This document shows positions 31,615-39,313 of a DNA stretch of 42,632 nucleotides, one piece after another (positions within the stretch are counted from its first letter, which is position 1; each line of letters starts with the position of its first letter). The stretch covers positions 1-42,632 of the forward strand of contig JAQFVP010000010.1 of assembly GCA_027942475.1 (NCBI GenBank), written 5' to 3'. The stretch comes from Simkania sp. (GTDB lineage: Bacteria > Chlamydiota > Chlamydiia > Chlamydiales > Simkaniaceae). The notes under the pieces are model-generated. The model did no database searches. It had not been told where the DNA came from and worked only from the letters and a program-made list of their open reading frames with translations. Position numbers and translations under genes: made by a program.

Positions 31615-33402
31615 GTGTGTAACACCGCATCCATACAAGAGCTGTTGCCCCAGCTCTCGTTTTTTTTGCGTGTGATCCACAAAAAGCCCTGGGTGTTTTG
31701 CCAAGATGGTACAAATGCTACGCGCAACGGGGAGATGTTGCATCGGATAGGGGCAATTGAGCAAGAGATCGCCCAAGTTCTTAGACCTCTTGATTTAGAT
31801 CATTTAGAGGTGATCTATCTCTACGGGGTGGGCATAGGACATTACGTAAAAGCGCTAATTCCGTGGCTTGCTAACAGTGTAAAACGGGACCTTGTGATCA
31901 TAGAAGATGATGTCGAAGTGTTGCGTCTTTTTTTGCAAACCAAAGGGGTTAGTAAGTTAGTAAACCATCCTCAAATCCATATTCGATTTATGCTCGATCC
32001 CAAACAGTGGAAACAGTATATAGAAGAAACCGCCTCTTTATTTCCCTATGAAAAATCTGAATTAATAGCTCTTGCGCATTATCGCAACAAAAGACCCCGT
32101 TTGTTGCGCGCTATGCGTACGCATTTGCTGCGCAAAGTGACGGTATATGATGCCATCTACAAAGATCAACTCTATTACTCCGTTTTATCAAAAAACGTTT
32201 TACGTAATTTTCCCCGCATCCAAACAGCATTTTATGCAAACCGTTTATCCGGCCAATTCCAAGGGGTCCCGGCGGTGATTTGTGGAGCAGGGCCCTCTCT
32301 TAAACAAGAAAAAAAAGTGTTGCGTCAGGTAGAAGACCGCGCGCTTGTATTTGCCGGGGGTTCGGCGATTCCCGCTCTAAATTATATGGGGGTTTTGCCC
32401 CACTTTTGCGTAGCAATCGATCCAAATTTTGAAGAGGTAAGCCGTTTTGAAAAAAGTTGCGCTTGTCAAGTCCCCTTGCTCTACACCAATCGATTGCACC
32501 CCGATGTGTTTGATCGCTATCGCGGTCCGCTCGGGTATATTCATGCAAAGACGGGTGGTCCCTTGGAGGCTTGGTGGGAAAAAGAGATGAGAATCGAGCC
32601 CCTCCCTTTGCAAGAGGGCTTTAGTATTGAAGCACTTTCCGTCACAACGGTGTGCTTGGAGCTGGCGACAACCATGGGGTGTAATCCGATTTATTTGGTA
32701 GGACTCGATTTGGCTTTTACAAATAATGTTAGGTATACAGAGGGGGTCATACAAAGCAACTCGCCCCACCTCTTAGGTCTCGATCATCGAGTGCGCGCCT
32801 CTGAGCGACCTTTGATCAGAAAAGATAGAAATGGCAAGCATGTGCGCACTCTCGTGAAATGGGTCATGGAATCAGAGGCAATTGGGCAATTTGTAAAAAA
32901 CAACCCACACACTCAATATATTAATAGCACGTCGGGGGGCATTGGAATTGTAGGTCTTTCTTATCAAGAGTTTTGTATGAAAAAGTTTAGAAAAGCAGGT
33001 GACTTGCGAGGTAAGATTGAAGAGCTCATCGAAATCAATCGCTTTTCTCCAAAACGGACCGACCCTTTGAAAAAAATTCGTGATTCCCTGCGAGAAGGAC
33101 TAAAAGTGACACGTCGAGCACTTGATGAGCTAGCGCGTCTCAAAGGGAGAGACCAAGCAAGAGAGCATGGCCGATTTATTTTATTTCAAACGGAGCTTGA
33201 GTCACTGCTCGCATACCCACTTTGTTTAGAAAAACCGTCTCAAACTTTTCGCAAGACGTTCGAGCGTACCTATCGAATCCCTTCCTCTGTATGGAATGCT
33301 CGAGACAAATGGAATTGGCTCTACGCCAAGTGGAATGGATTTCATACCCTTATTACGGACTACTTGGATACTTTACAAAATAAGTTGGATCAGATTTATT
33401 GA
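31615..33402 (+). CDS. DUF115 (MptE-like / MAF-related) protein, second paralogue
   Basis: This 595-aa paralogue of the preceding gene has the same order: an N-terminal glycine-turn domain (YLYGVGIGHYVKALIPWL, then LVIIEDDVEVL), then DUF115 with AVICGAGPSLKQEKKVL, FAGGSAIPALN, CVAIDPNFEEVSR and PIYLVGLDLAFTNN, and a longer helical C-terminus (about 470-595). It keeps GAGPSL and the IDPN motif exactly. GTG 31615 is supported by AAAGGAG at 31602-31608 with a 6-nt spacer, and lies 3 nt after the first paralogue. Full-length similarity to modification enzymes of the MAF type suggests sugar or pterin phosphate chemistry, but no acceptor is known. Confidence 0.85.
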   Translation: MCNTASIQELLPQLSFFLRVIHKKPWVFCQDGTNATRNGEMLHRIGAIEQEIAQVLRPLDLDHLEVIYLYGVGIGHYVKALIPWLANSVKRDLVIIEDDVEVLRLFLQTKGVSKLVNHPQIHIRFMLDPKQWKQYIEETASLFPYEKSELIALAHYRNKRPRLLRAMRTHLLRKVTVYDAIYKDQLYYSVLSKNVLRNFPRIQTAFYANRLSGQFQGVPAVICGAGPSLKQEKKVLRQVEDRALVFAGGSAIPALNYMGVLPHFCVAIDPNFEEVSRFEKSCACQVPLLYTNRLHPDVFDRYRGPLGYIHAKTGGPLEAWWEKEMRIEPLPLQEGFSIEALSVTTVCLELATTMGCNPIYLVGLDLAFTNNVRYTEGVIQSNSPHLLGLDHRVRASERPLIRKDRNGKHVRTLVKWVMESEAIGQFVKNNPHTQYINSTSGGIGIVGLSYQEFCMKKFRKAGDLRGKIEELIEINRFSPKRTDPLKKIRDSLREGLKVTRRALDELARLKGRDQAREHGRFILFQTELESLLAYPLCLEKPSQTFRKTFERTYRIPSSVWNARDKWNWLYAKWNGFHTLITDYLDTLQNKLDQIY

Positions 33403-33417
33403 GTAGGAGAGATTTTT

Positions 33418-33738
33418 ATGAAAAAAACAGCGGTTTGGTATTATCAAAAAAATGGGGAAAAAAGGGGGCCTGAGTCCCATCGTGCGTTGCAAAGCTTGCT
33501 CGATCGGGGTCAAATTACCGAAAACACGAAGGTATGGACAGAGACATTAGAGGATTGGATTTCGATTTCGGAGCTAGAACATTTTAACTTTGCATCGCTT
33601 GACGAAACGCCGAGAGATCTAACGCACAAGGAGAACTTTTTGTATGAAAGAGAGACAGATGGGCATCCAACCTCTCCCAAATTATGGAGCCGTCTATGGA
33701 AGTGTATCAAGCGCTACTTACTTTTTTTTCATTCGTAG
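33418..33738 (+). CDS. GYF_2-domain protein
   Basis: This 106-aa protein has a GYF_2-type domain at residues 5-55: AVWYYQKNGEKRGPES, then a helix ALQSLLDRGQI, then TKVWTETLEDWISISEL. These domains usually bind proline-rich peptides or act as sensors fused to membrane proteins. Here the rest is a charged linker and a short aromatic/basic C-terminal helix (LWKCIKRYLLFF) that might touch the membrane. AGGAGAG lies 7-8 nt before ATG 33418. It is 15 nt after the second DUF115 gene, so co-expressed with it. Confidence 0.85.
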   Translation: MKKTAVWYYQKNGEKRGPESHRALQSLLDRGQITENTKVWTETLEDWISISELEHFNFASLDETPRDLTHKENFLYERETDGHPTSPKLWSRLWKCIKRYLLFFHS

Positions 33739-33756
33739 TCCCATGGTAGATACCTC

Positions 33757-34545
33757 ATGGATGGTGTAGAAAAAAAACAAATAGGAACGGATCAATTCCT
33801 TTATGTCATTTCCGCATTAGAGGACAACTACATTTACCTTTTGGCATGCGCAGATGAAGTGCTCGTAGTTGACCCGGGAGATGGGAAGAAAGTATTGAGT
33901 GTACTAGAAGAAGAAGATTTGACACTCAAAACAATTTTGATTACACACCACCACGGCGATCATACAGGGGGCAATGAACTGCTTGTCAAAAAGGTCGGGT
34001 GTCTGGTGATTGGTCCGGAAGATCAGCGAATTCCCTATTTAGAGCAATCAGTAGCTGATGGAGAAGAGCTTCTTTTTGGTGTGTTTACCATCGAAGTAAT
34101 CGCCACTCCTGGACATGCTAATCCCCATGTGGCCTATTTCTTTCGGGATCGCCACCTCCTCTTTGGGGGAGACCTACTTTTTGGTGCGGGTTGTGGGCGC
34201 ATCTTGGAGGGCACCGCTCAGGAGATGCAAGAATCTCTTGCAAAGATCGCAAATTTGCCCGACAGTACTCAGATCTTTTTTGGCCACGAATATACACTCA
34301 AAAACCTCGAATTTGCTCATTTTGTCGAACCTGAAAATCTGGATGTGCAGAGGCGACTAGAAGAGACTTTCCATCTAAGGAAGGAGGGCAAGTCGAGCAC
34401 TCCGACCACACTTACCATTGAAAAAAAGACGAATCCATTCCTGCGGATCGATACACCCGAGCTGAAAAAAGGGATTGGAATGCCCGATGCAAGTCCTGAT
34501 CAGGTTTTTACTCATCTTCGTGGGCTGAGGGATCATTGGCAATAA
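33757..34545 (+). CDS. gloB: hydroxyacylglutathione hydrolase (glyoxalase II)
   Basis: This 262-aa metallo-beta-lactamase-fold enzyme has THHHGDHTGG at residues 63-72, followed by His in TPGHANPHVAY, Asp in GGDLLFGAGCGR, and His in FFGHEYTLKNLEFA. The C-terminal part (ENLDVQRRLEE ... NPFLRID) is the substrate domain of glyoxalase II. It hydrolyses S-lactoylglutathione in methylglyoxal detoxification. It has standard length. It lies 18 nt after the GYF_2 gene and ends the plus-strand cluster. Confidence 0.95.
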   Translation: MDGVEKKQIGTDQFLYVISALEDNYIYLLACADEVLVVDPGDGKKVLSVLEEEDLTLKTILITHHHGDHTGGNELLVKKVGCLVIGPEDQRIPYLEQSVADGEELLFGVFTIEVIATPGHANPHVAYFFRDRHLLFGGDLLFGAGCGRILEGTAQEMQESLAKIANLPDSTQIFFGHEYTLKNLEFAHFVEPENLDVQRRLEETFHLRKEGKSSTPTTLTIEKKTNPFLRIDTPELKKGIGMPDASPDQVFTHLRGLRDHWQ

Positions 34546-34560
34546 AAGCCGTTTTACAAA

Positions 34561-35334
34561 TCACTTGCTACGGTAAAAGCTAGAGTAGCCCAAATGGTAG
34601 GAAAATGGGACTGTGAGTTCAACTGTGATATAAGGGTAGGGATGTTGATTGTCTCCATTTCGGTCTTCCCCCGCCCCATGGCAGGTGATCGTCATATCCT
34701 GATTTACCCATTTTTCTTCTTTTTTGATCAAAGGTTTTGTCGCGCAGAAATCTGCTAGAAATGGGATCACTTTGAGCGGATTTTCCTCCATCCCCTCGAC
34801 GTAAAAATCGACTTTTGCTCCCATCAAATGCTTAGAGACAGAGCTTTTTGCCTTTGCATTGACGTAAAGGTTGTGGGTTGGACACCTATGACCAGATGTG
34901 ATGATCACTTTTTTTCCTGTCTTTACCTGGATGTGATTGAGTAGATCGATGAGAGTTGGATAGATAAATTCCTTTCCATTCCGAATGGGGAGGCTGTGCA
35001 TATCGCTCCCTTCACAATCAATTTGATAGGTAATGTGTCCCTCATTGGTAATTACGCGAAGCGGAGGGTTTAAAGGGTTTCCTTTGCAGCGGAAGAACTC
35101 TTTATTGATCCTTAGCATTTTGCTGATATATTTGTCTTGCCAGGGGTAAGAGGGGGGAGCCTCCGCTTGCTCTGGATCTTTCAATTCGAAAAAACAATCT
35201 AAGGATTGCCGCGTAATGGGTTCGACGAGCAAATTCGTACGATGTTTTTCTTTTGATTCTGACTGCGGTAAACCAGAGCAACTCCATAAAAATAAAAGAG
35301 ATAGACTGATGATCAGACATCTTAAAATGGGCAT
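34561..35334 (-). CDS. M15-family peptidase-like lipoprotein
   Basis: This 257-aa protein has a signal peptide ending in lipobox WSCS (Cys 19). The mature part contains ITSGHRCPTHN, SKHLMGAKVDF and a late HPYPYITVEL, giving the His...Asp...His zinc triad (SxHxxGxxxD then H) of M15-type D,D- or L,D-carboxypeptidases acting on peptidoglycan cross-links. GAGG lies 4 nt before ATG 35334. Cys residues at several places may form disulfides. It converges with gloB and diverges from the regulator gene. Peptide-trimming of the chlamydial division-ring peptidoglycan is the likely role. Confidence 0.87.
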   Translation of the reverse strand: MPILRCLIISLSLLFLWSCSGLPQSESKEKHRTNLLVEPITRQSLDCFFELKDPEQAEAPPSYPWQDKYISKMLRINKEFFRCKGNPLNPPLRVITNEGHITYQIDCEGSDMHSLPIRNGKEFIYPTLIDLLNHIQVKTGKKVIITSGHRCPTHNLYVNAKAKSSVSKHLMGAKVDFYVEGMEENPLKVIPFLADFCATKPLIKKEEKWVNQDMTITCHGAGEDRNGDNQHPYPYITVELTVPFSYHLGYSSFYRSK

Positions 35335-35504
35335 GGCACCTCAAAGTAATATACGTAGAGCCGCTTTCTTTAAATATAGCGGACGTTGCAAAAAAAATTC
35401 GAGAGCGTTATGCGATTGAATGAGGGGGAAAGGTCGTATATGCGCTTAAAGGGGTGGGGCGGATGGGAAATTCGCTTATCGGGGACACATGGATTTTGGT
35501 ATCG

Positions 35505-36767
35505 ATGAAAAAAATACTCATTATCGAAAGGCAGATCGCTGACCGAGAGCTTTTAACTGAGTGGCTCAGAAAAAAATCGATTCAGACCGTCTCGGTTGAG
35601 GGGGGAGGCACTGCTCTTGAGCTTTTGCAAAATAGCTCTTTTGATGTGATTTTTAGCGATCTCAAGGGAATTGAGATGCTGAAAAGAACAAAAAAGCGCC
35701 CCCCTAAAACCCCCCTTGTATTTCTAAAAAAAAAGGGGGAGCATCAACGCAAAGATGTGGAGATAACCATCGAAAAACCGCTTGAAATAAGCCGTTTAGA
35801 AAACTCTTTTTCAGAGATTCGGACCCAAAAGAGTAGATGTGAGATCATCGCCGAAAGCCCTTTGATGCAAAAGATTTTACGACGCGTGGAAAAGATTGCG
35901 ATTAGTCACTCTAACATTTTTATTTGTGGCCAATCGGGCACGGGCAAAGAGGTCATCGCGAGTATGATTCATGCAGGTTCGAAGCGCTCCTCTTTTCCCT
36001 TCATACGTGTGAATTGTGCTGCCCTTTCGGATACCTTGATCGAATCTGAGTTTTTTGGACACGAAAAAGGGGCCTTTACAGGAGCACATACGCAGCGCAT
36101 CGGCCGTTTTGAGCTTTCTAATCAAGGCACACTTCTGTTAGACGAGGTTTCAGAAATTCCCGCATCACTCCAAGCAAAATTACTTAGAGTGGTACAAGAA
36201 CAAGAGTTTGAAAGGGTTGGAGCTACATCTCCCATCCCAATCGATGTGAGACTCATTTCAACTTCTAATCGGGATATGAAATCGGCGATTCAAAACAAAG
36301 AATTCCGTGAAGATCTGTATTACCGTTTGAATGTCATCCCGATCTACCTCCCTTCTTTAGAAAAGCGGAGAGAAGACATTATCCCGCTCGCCTACCATTT
36401 TTTAAAAGAGGTATGTCAAAAAAATCATTTATCTTTGAAAACATTCTCGAGCAAAGCAAAGAAAGTGCTTGTCAATTGCAAATGGCCTGGTAACATTCGT
36501 CAACTACGTAATGTGATTGAGTATGCAGCAATCACAAGCGATGTGGATGAAATTGGGGAAAGGCAACTATTTTTTGATGAAATAGAGCTGTGTGAAGAGA
36601 AAAAAAGTTGTTTTGCAAGTGACCTCTGTTTAAAAGAGGTAGAAAAACTCCATATTCTATCTACGCTCAAGGCTTATCAAGGAAATCGCACGCACGCAGC
36701 AAAACAATTGGGGATTAGTGTGCGCACTTTGAGAAGTAAACTGAAAATGTATGCGGCGCATAAATAA
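35505..36767 (+). CDS. sigma-54-dependent response regulator, CtcC/NtrC type
   Basis: This 420-aa protein has a receiver-like domain (1-105), an AAA+ sigma-54 interaction domain (about 112-340) with Walker A GQSGTGKE at 142-149, GAFTGA at 189-194, Walker B TLLLDEV and NCKWPGNIRQLRNVIEYA, and a Fis-type helix-turn-helix at the end (NRTHAAKQLGISVRTLRSKL). It should activate RpoN promoters. The receiver is reduced: the phospho-acceptor Asp52 remains (IFSDLKG), but the acidic pair is ERQ, and no Thr/Ser is seen at LVFLKKKG. Its sensor kinase is not adjacent. ATG 35505 fits the first strand KKILIIE; the frame is open to GTG 35454. In Chlamydia the partner is CtcB. Confidence 0.93.
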   Translation: MKKILIIERQIADRELLTEWLRKKSIQTVSVEGGGTALELLQNSSFDVIFSDLKGIEMLKRTKKRPPKTPLVFLKKKGEHQRKDVEITIEKPLEISRLENSFSEIRTQKSRCEIIAESPLMQKILRRVEKIAISHSNIFICGQSGTGKEVIASMIHAGSKRSSFPFIRVNCAALSDTLIESEFFGHEKGAFTGAHTQRIGRFELSNQGTLLLDEVSEIPASLQAKLLRVVQEQEFERVGATSPIPIDVRLISTSNRDMKSAIQNKEFREDLYYRLNVIPIYLPSLEKRREDIIPLAYHFLKEVCQKNHLSLKTFSSKAKKVLVNCKWPGNIRQLRNVIEYAAITSDVDEIGERQLFFDEIELCEEKKSCFASDLCLKEVEKLHILSTLKAYQGNRTHAAKQLGISVRTLRSKLKMYAAHK

Positions 36768-36795
36768 GGTAGATGCAAAAATGGGCGTCGCTATG

Positions 36796-37482
36796 CTACA
36801 TGTCTTGCTTCCATTTTTTCACAACAAGGTCAAGTGATTCAAAATGAGGCAAGTTGGGGTTTGCGCACTGATTCATTTGAGGATGCGCTTGGGGACAGAT
36901 CAAGATGGGGTCGATCTCTGCGTTTTGCAATGAAACAATTCCCCGCAGCGTATCTTCAAAACCGACCATTTTCCCCTCGAGATGGTACAGCTCAATGGCC
37001 TTCAAATACCCGTCTGGAGCCGGTTTGGGGTTTGCGTAATCCTCTCTCGTAACCCAGAGAGGGATCTGTTTAAGCCAGGGTAAATAGTTTTGACAAAGCA
37101 TGATGTGTTTTCGCGTAGAATGGGTCACAACGCAGTAGAAAACTTTTGATTTTTGCACACAATCGAGAATAGATAGCGCGCCCGGCATCCATTCGAGACG
37201 CTCCTTTTTGAGCAATTTTTCGTAACACCGCCCTTTTTCTGCATATAGCTGCTTCCAACTTTTGGATCGAAAAAGGGCGGGAAATATGCGAATAATCGCG
37301 CGGCTTAGGCCGTTTGCGCTACTGTGAGCAATCGAAACAAAAGTGGAAAAATCCCAGGGAAGGGAAAGTCCATTTTCTCGCATGACAAGTTGATATGCTC
37401 GATAATGGAGGGGCTCGGTGTTGACAATGAGCCCGTCAAAATCGAAAAAGATAGCACTGAGATCAGAAAGGGGAGAGAGCAT
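36796..37482 (-). CDS. HAD superfamily phosphatase (subfamily IA, beta-phosphoglucomutase-like)
   Basis: This 228-aa protein has motif I FFDFDGLIVNTE (catalytic Asp pair at residues 13 and 15), a helical cap domain, motif II VVTHSTR, motif III KPAPDGYL and motif IV GFEDTLRGI. The fold fits small phosphosugar or nucleotide phosphatases and beta-phosphoglucomutases; the substrate is not predictable. It starts only 21 nt after the 3' end of tRNA-Leu(CAA) on the same strand and has no clear ribosome site, so it is probably expressed from the tRNA transcript. Confidence 0.9.
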   Translation of the reverse strand: MLSPLSDLSAIFFDFDGLIVNTEPLHYRAYQLVMRENGLSLPWDFSTFVSIAHSSANGLSRAIIRIFPALFRSKSWKQLYAEKGRCYEKLLKKERLEWMPGALSILDCVQKSKVFYCVVTHSTRKHIMLCQNYLPWLKQIPLWVTREDYANPKPAPDGYLKAIELYHLEGKMVGFEDTLRGIVSLQNAEIDPILICPQAHPQMNQCANPNLPHFESLDLVVKKWKQDM

Positions 37483-37503
37483 TTATTTTCGCTGCAAACC
37501 AAG

Positions 37504-37586
37504 TGCCGATGACTGGATTCGAACCAGCACCTTATCGCTAAGAGTAGATTTTGAGTCTACCGTGTCTACCATTCCACCACATCGGC
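37504..37586 (-). tRNA. tRNA-Leu (anticodon CAA)
   Basis: This is an 83-nt class II tRNA on the minus strand. Acceptor is GCCGATG/CATCGGC, anticodon stem GTAGA/TCTAC with loop CTCAAAA (anticodon CAA, reading TTG), a long variable arm, T arm GCTGG/CCAGT with loop TTCGAAT, and discriminator A. CCA is not encoded. It sits between truA and the HAD gene, all on the minus strand. Confidence 0.95.
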
Positions 37587-37696
37587 TATGCACTTGGGAC
37601 ATGTTAGAATCTATTCTACGCAGTTGCTTTTTTTAATGCAAAAACCCCGCATCGAATAGACTGAGGTTTTCCGCAGCTAAATGCAATTTTTTGATT

Positions 37697-38431
37697 TCAA
37701 TAGGATACTGAAATAAGAAAAAGCCCCTGAGGCGGCGCTGGTGGAGGAAGGCTACGTCTATTTCTAGCATCCAAAAGGGAGGGGATAGCCTCCCAAGAAA
37801 TCTTATTTTTGCCCACATAGATCAGGGCTGCTACAATGTTGCGCACCATCTTGTAGAGAAAACCATCCCCCTCAAACTCTAAGTAAAAACACCGTTCATT
37901 TTCCGGGACATAACTAATCGAATGGATTGTTTTAATCGGACAGCGGGAGGGTTGTAATCTATTTGTAAAAGCAGAAAAGTCATGCGTGCCAATAAAAAAT
38001 TTCAAAGCTTTTTGCATTGCTTGCCGGTTCAATTTTTCGGTAAGAAAAGTGCGGTAACGAGGTTCAAATGGGTTACAAATGGGTCCGATGGCAATCTGGT
38101 AGCGATAGGTTTTTTTCTTAGCGCTAAATCGGGCGTGAAAATGAGAACTGACCCTTTTCGTCGAGAGGACGCGGATAGTGGGGGGGAGTAATTGATTGGC
38201 GGTTTCCACGAAATGCAAAGGCAGGGAAAGGGATGTCTCAAAGTGAGCTACTTGGCACATGGCGTGCACTCCGGCATCGGTGCGGCCTGCACCCACGACG
38301 GAGGTGCTTTGTCCGAGTACGGTGTGAAGTGTTTTTTGCAAAAGCCCTTGAACAGAAGGGGCATTGGGTTGAACCTGCCACCCTTTGAAGGGGGACCCAT
38401 CATAGCTTAGAGAGAGGCGATACTTACACAT
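37697..38431 (-). CDS. truA: tRNA pseudouridine(38-40) synthase
   Basis: This 244-aa enzyme isomerises uridines in the anticodon arm of tRNAs. The catalytic Asp is residue 52 in GAGRTDAGVHA. YDGSPFKGWQVQP near the start and FEGDGFLYKMVRNIVAAL near residue 195 are family hallmarks. It has slightly short but normal bacterial length. It lies upstream of a tRNA-Leu gene on the same strand, a functionally fitting neighbour. No clear Shine-Dalgarno precedes ATG 38431. The 290 nt upstream hold no gene that I can see. Confidence 0.96.
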   Translation of the reverse strand: MCKYRLSLSYDGSPFKGWQVQPNAPSVQGLLQKTLHTVLGQSTSVVGAGRTDAGVHAMCQVAHFETSLSLPLHFVETANQLLPPTIRVLSTKRVSSHFHARFSAKKKTYRYQIAIGPICNPFEPRYRTFLTEKLNRQAMQKALKFFIGTHDFSAFTNRLQPSRCPIKTIHSISYVPENERCFYLEFEGDGFLYKMVRNIVAALIYVGKNKISWEAIPSLLDARNRRSLPPPAPPQGLFLISVSY

Positions 38432-38721
38432 GAAGGGGGTGTCTTAAGAGGGCGAGAATCGAGCTGGGCTGATTTTTTGTAAGATAGGCAAAAGCTTTTT
38501 TTTAGATCACAAAATATCAGGCAGAGCATGCTTTTTATTTTCCTTAAGATCTTTTCCAGGCCATGTAGCCCGAAGGAGAATTTGCAACAATAGTACTATT
38601 TCCCTTGGAAAACAATCAAGGGGTGCACTGCATTGCCCACCGATAAAGCAAATAAAGCCTCTTAACGTCCACAGAAAGCGGAAAAGGAAAGAAATAGGTA
38701 TTCACAAATAGGGTATAATAG

Positions 38722-38979
38722 TCAAGACAGGTGTTGATTGAGCCTCTTGGCTATTTCGAACATATTAATCACTTTTTTACTTCCAAATACTTTGGCAAGC
38801 TTTTCATCTGGTATAATGTTTCGTTTATCATCTGTGGCTTGCCTTTTGTGTTTTTTTATATAAGCCCACAGTTTTTTTGCCACTTCAGTTCTCGGCATGG
38901 GTCCTTTGCCCACGACTTCAGAAAGTGCTATGCTAAGTTTCATTGGCTGCATAAATTTAGACATTGGTTTTTTTTGCAT
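38722..38979 (-). CDS. SWIB/MDM2-domain protein
   Basis: This 85-aa protein is almost wholly a SWIB domain: MKLSIALSEVVGKGPMPRTE, VAKKLWAYIKKHKRQ and IIPDEKLAKVFGSKKVINMF. SWIB domains are a eukaryotic chromatin-remodelling fold that, among bacteria, is typical of Chlamydiae, either alone or fused to topoisomerase I. It probably acts in chromatin condensation in the developmental cycle, together with histone-like proteins. GAGGAG is 6 nt before ATG 38979. In C. trachomatis the stand-alone version is CT460 (from memory). Confidence 0.95.
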   Translation of the reverse strand: MQKKPMSKFMQPMKLSIALSEVVGKGPMPRTEVAKKLWAYIKKHKRQATDDKRNIIPDEKLAKVFGSKKVINMFEIAKRLNQHLS

Positions 38980-39313
38980 CTGTTTCTCCTCAAAAGGGGG
39001 TGTTAGAAAGAAAGGGTTATAAAGGTATGAGTCACTTCCTATTTGCTAACTTGTAGCGCTCAAAGGGATTATTAGTCAAAATAAAAAGCAAGCAAGCAAC
39101 ATTTTTTACAAGGGCTAACCTCTATTTTAGACAACTAAAAGAGCGGTATGTTAGGCTTTGGTTAGTCTCTTGGTCTGTTGCAATCAAATGAGGAGGGGCC
39201 CCATTTTTCTTCAGGCTGGATGACTCAATGCTATTTTACACCCGCGTCTCGCGAGGTAGGAGGCAGTAGTTATACGCTAAGGCGGGAGGAAAAACCATTC
39301 CGCCTGAATAAAA
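38980..39313. other. 334-nt gap between SWIB and the nucleotidyltransferase gene
   Basis: I see no gene here. It holds the divergent promoters of the two flanking genes, a CTCGCGAG palindrome at about 39248-39255, and the hairpin described next. No -35/-10 pair is convincing. Confidence 0.5.
39280..39305 (+). promoter_or_regulatory. hairpin containing a Shine-Dalgarno sequence ahead of the nucleotidyltransferase gene
   Basis: AGGCGG (39280-39285) and CCGCCT (39300-39305) form a 6-bp GC stem around GAGGAAAAACCATT. The only good ribosome-binding sequence, GGGAGG at 39284-39289, overlaps the base of the loop, and the ATG at 39314 lies 24 nt beyond it. As written the spacing is too long; folding could mask the site or alter the distance. 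Confidence 0.35.
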
